Source: an uncultured Candidatus Saccharibacteria bacterium (GTDB taxonomy: Bacteria > Patescibacteriota > Saccharimonadia > Saccharimonadales > UBA4665). From it: DNA of 14,900 nucleotides. Made by a program: the position numbers and the translations under genes. A model generated the notes under the pieces. It worked only from the letters and a program-made list of their open reading frames with translations, had not been told where the DNA came from and ran no database searches. Location: the NCBI GenBank assembly GCA_937988795.1, contig CALKHY010000081.1:1-14900 (forward strand), read 5' to 3'. This document shows, one piece after another, positions 13,749 to 14,900 of this stretch (positions within the stretch are counted from its first letter, which is position 1; the number at the start of each line of letters is the position of its first letter).

Positions 13749-13774
13749 CAAACCGAAGAGAAAGGACCAAATTC

Positions 13775-14521
13775 ATGGCTACAGTTAGTGTAGATATTAA
13801 GCAACTGCTGGAAGCTGGTGCTCACTTTGGCCACAAAACCAGCCGGTGGCACCCGAAGATGGCGGAGTACATCCACTCCAAGCGGAACGGCAGCCACATC
13901 ATCGACCTGACTCACACGGTCAGCAAGATGGAAGAGGCGCTGGACTTTATCGCCGACACCGTCGCAAGCGGCAAGCAAGTGCTGCTAGTTGGCACCAAGC
14001 GCCAGGCCCAGGACGTTATCCGCGAGCTGGCTGAGTCGGTCGGCCAGCCATATGTGACCGAGCGTTGGCTGGGCGGCATGCTGACCAACTGGACGACCAT
14101 TAGCAGCCGCGTCAAGCGTCTGAAAGAGCTGGAAGAGAAGATGGCCTCCGGCGAGCTGGCCAGCAAGTACAGCAAGCTCGAGGTGCAGCGCTTCCAGGAA
14201 GAAATCGACGACATGAACACGCTTTACAGCGGCATCAAGAATATGAACGGGAAGCCGGGTGCTGTATTTATCGTCGACATTACCGCCGACGCCAACGCAG
14301 TGAAGGAAGCTCGCAAGCTCGGTTTGCCGATTGTCGCCCTGGTGGACACCAACGCTGATCCGACCCTCGTAACCTACCCGATCCCGTGCAACGACGACGC
14401 CATCAAGACCATCAAGCTGGTGGCCGATTACCTGAAGCAGGCGATCGAAGCTGGCAAGGCTAAGAGTGCCAAGGCCACTTCCGACAAGGGCGAAGAGAAA
14501 GAAGAGAAAAAGGAAAAGTAA
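13775..14521 (+). CDS. rpsB: 30S ribosomal protein uS2
   Basis: A 248-residue uS2 family protein, a component of the small-subunit head/body junction. The N-terminus VDIKQLLEAGAHFGHKTSRW, then HIIDLTHTV, VLLVGTKRQAQD, the signature RWLGGMLTNWTTISSRVKRL (about 107-126) and IVDITADANAVKEARKLGLP to LVDTNADPT (about 166-195) are all diagnostic. A charged Lys/Glu/Ala tail of about 25 residues closes the protein and varies between lineages. The start has AAAGGA 8 bases upstream and matches the conserved N-terminus. The gene leads the classic rpsB-tsf operon, divergent from rpmE. The two ribosomal proteins probably have linked transcription through their overlapping promoters. Stop codon TAA. Confidence 0.97.
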   Translation: MATVSVDIKQLLEAGAHFGHKTSRWHPKMAEYIHSKRNGSHIIDLTHTVSKMEEALDFIADTVASGKQVLLVGTKRQAQDVIRELAESVGQPYVTERWLGGMLTNWTTISSRVKRLKELEEKMASGELASKYSKLEVQRFQEEIDDMNTLYSGIKNMNGKPGAVFIVDITADANAVKEARKLGLPIVALVDTNADPTLVTYPIPCNDDAIKTIKLVADYLKQAIEAGKAKSAKATSDKGEEKEEKKEK

Positions 14522-14533
14522 CGTAAATCTTAA

Positions 14534-14551
14534 GTCCGGCATTCGTCCGGA
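14534..14551 (+). other. Small hairpin between rpsB and tsf
   Basis: TCCGG (14535-14539) and CCGGA (14547-14551) form a 5-bp stem with a 7-base loop directly before the tsf Shine-Dalgarno. No T-run follows, so it is not an intrinsic terminator. It could modulate tsf translation or stabilise mRNA ends, but it may be chance. Confidence 0.35.
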
Positions 14552-14563
14552 AAGGGGAGCACT

Positions 14564-14900
14564 ATGGCAGTAAACATCGAGGAGATCAAGCGTTTGCGTG
14601 AACTAACCGGCGTTGGTATGACTGACGCCAAGCAGGCGCTCGAGGCCGCCAACGGCGACTTCGACAAGGCGCTGGCCGAAATGCGCAAGAAGGGTTTGAC
14701 CAAGGCCGAAAAGCGCGGCGAGCGCGAAGCCCGCGCTGGCGTCATTGGTACCTACAACCACGACAACCGCATCGGCGTGCTTGTCGAGGTCAACTGCGAG
14801 ACTGACTTTGTGGCCCGCAATGAAATCTTTACCAACTTGGTAAAGGACATTGCCATGCACATTGCCGCCAGCAGTCCGCTGTACGTGAGCATTGACGACG
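14564..14900 (+). CDS. tsf: Translation elongation factor Ts (3' partial)
   Basis: The first 112 residues of EF-Ts, which exchanges GDP for GTP on EF-Tu. The N-terminal UBA-like domain is clear: [20 protein letters not shown] (about 8-27), then [16 protein letters not shown]. The core signature follows: [20 protein letters not shown], then [11 protein letters not shown], where the Thr-Asp-Phe-Val segment contacts EF-Tu. ATG 14564 has AGGGGAG ending 4 bases upstream and the standard [13 protein letters not shown] start. It lies 42 bp after rpsB, in the usual operon order. The frame is open to the right edge, so the C-terminus is beyond the window. Confidence 0.96.
   Translation, partial: MAVNIEEIKRLRELTGVGMTDAKQALEAANGDFDKALAEMRKKGLTKAEKRGEREARAGVIGTYNHDNRIGVLVEVNCETDFVARNEIFTNLVKDIAMHIAASSPLYVSIDD

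Noticed and set aside
13985..14542. Minus-strand open frame of 185 codons opposite rpsB
   Set aside because: It overlaps the conserved uS2 gene almost completely and has no promoter or domain support.

Overview
The window looks like a contig end from a Patescibacteria (CPR) genome, most likely a Candidatus Saccharibacteria (TM7)-type organism. This is an inference from the very large tail-fibre-like surface protein, the LCP / membrane protein / HtrA cluster, the short spacers, the likely leaderless starts and the zinc-free bL31. No 16S rRNA or other taxonomic marker is present. The code is standard: a codon-reading class 1 release factor of the RF1 type is encoded, and TAA, TAG and TGA all appear as gene ends. 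Bases 1-13 match the 3' end of the Illumina TruSeq adapter, so the left edge is a sequencing or assembly artefact, not biology.

Left half (14-6898, + strand): one open frame of nearly 2,300 residues with its N-terminus missing. It is a Gly/Thr/Ser/Asn-rich repetitive fibre that ends in a phage tail-collar domain and a His-rich tip with HxH motifs. A unit of about 2.23 kb is duplicated in tandem and contains smaller nested repeats. One 96-bp block is identical between copies whose flanks have diverged.

Middle (7059-10809, + strand): an envelope cluster. It holds an LCP (LytR-CpsA-Psr) family glycopolymer transferase, a polytopic membrane protein of unknown function 3 bp downstream, and a membrane-anchored HtrA/DegP-type serine protease with a PDZ domain. 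The protease gene ends tail to tail with prmC, sharing the bases CTAG.

Right half (10806-13616, - strand): a translation-termination operon in the order prfA, P-loop kinase-like gene, prmC. RF1 and the methylase that modifies its GGQ motif flank a small P-loop protein that appears frameshifted by a 2-bp repeat insertion. Upstream lies rpmE (bL31), ending in a clear intrinsic terminator. Divergently, rpsB and the start of tsf run off the right edge on the + strand. The rpmE and rpsB promoters face away from each other and their -35 boxes overlap almost completely.

Several first-in-operon genes (LCP, htrA, rpmE, perhaps prfA) have a -10 box only 6-14 bp before the start codon. That predicts leaderless or nearly leaderless mRNAs, while distal or UTR-bearing genes (P-loop gene, rpsB, tsf) have Shine-Dalgarno-like sequences. 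No tRNA, rRNA, CRISPR array, transposase or integrase was seen, and no gene-free stretch exceeds 300 bp.
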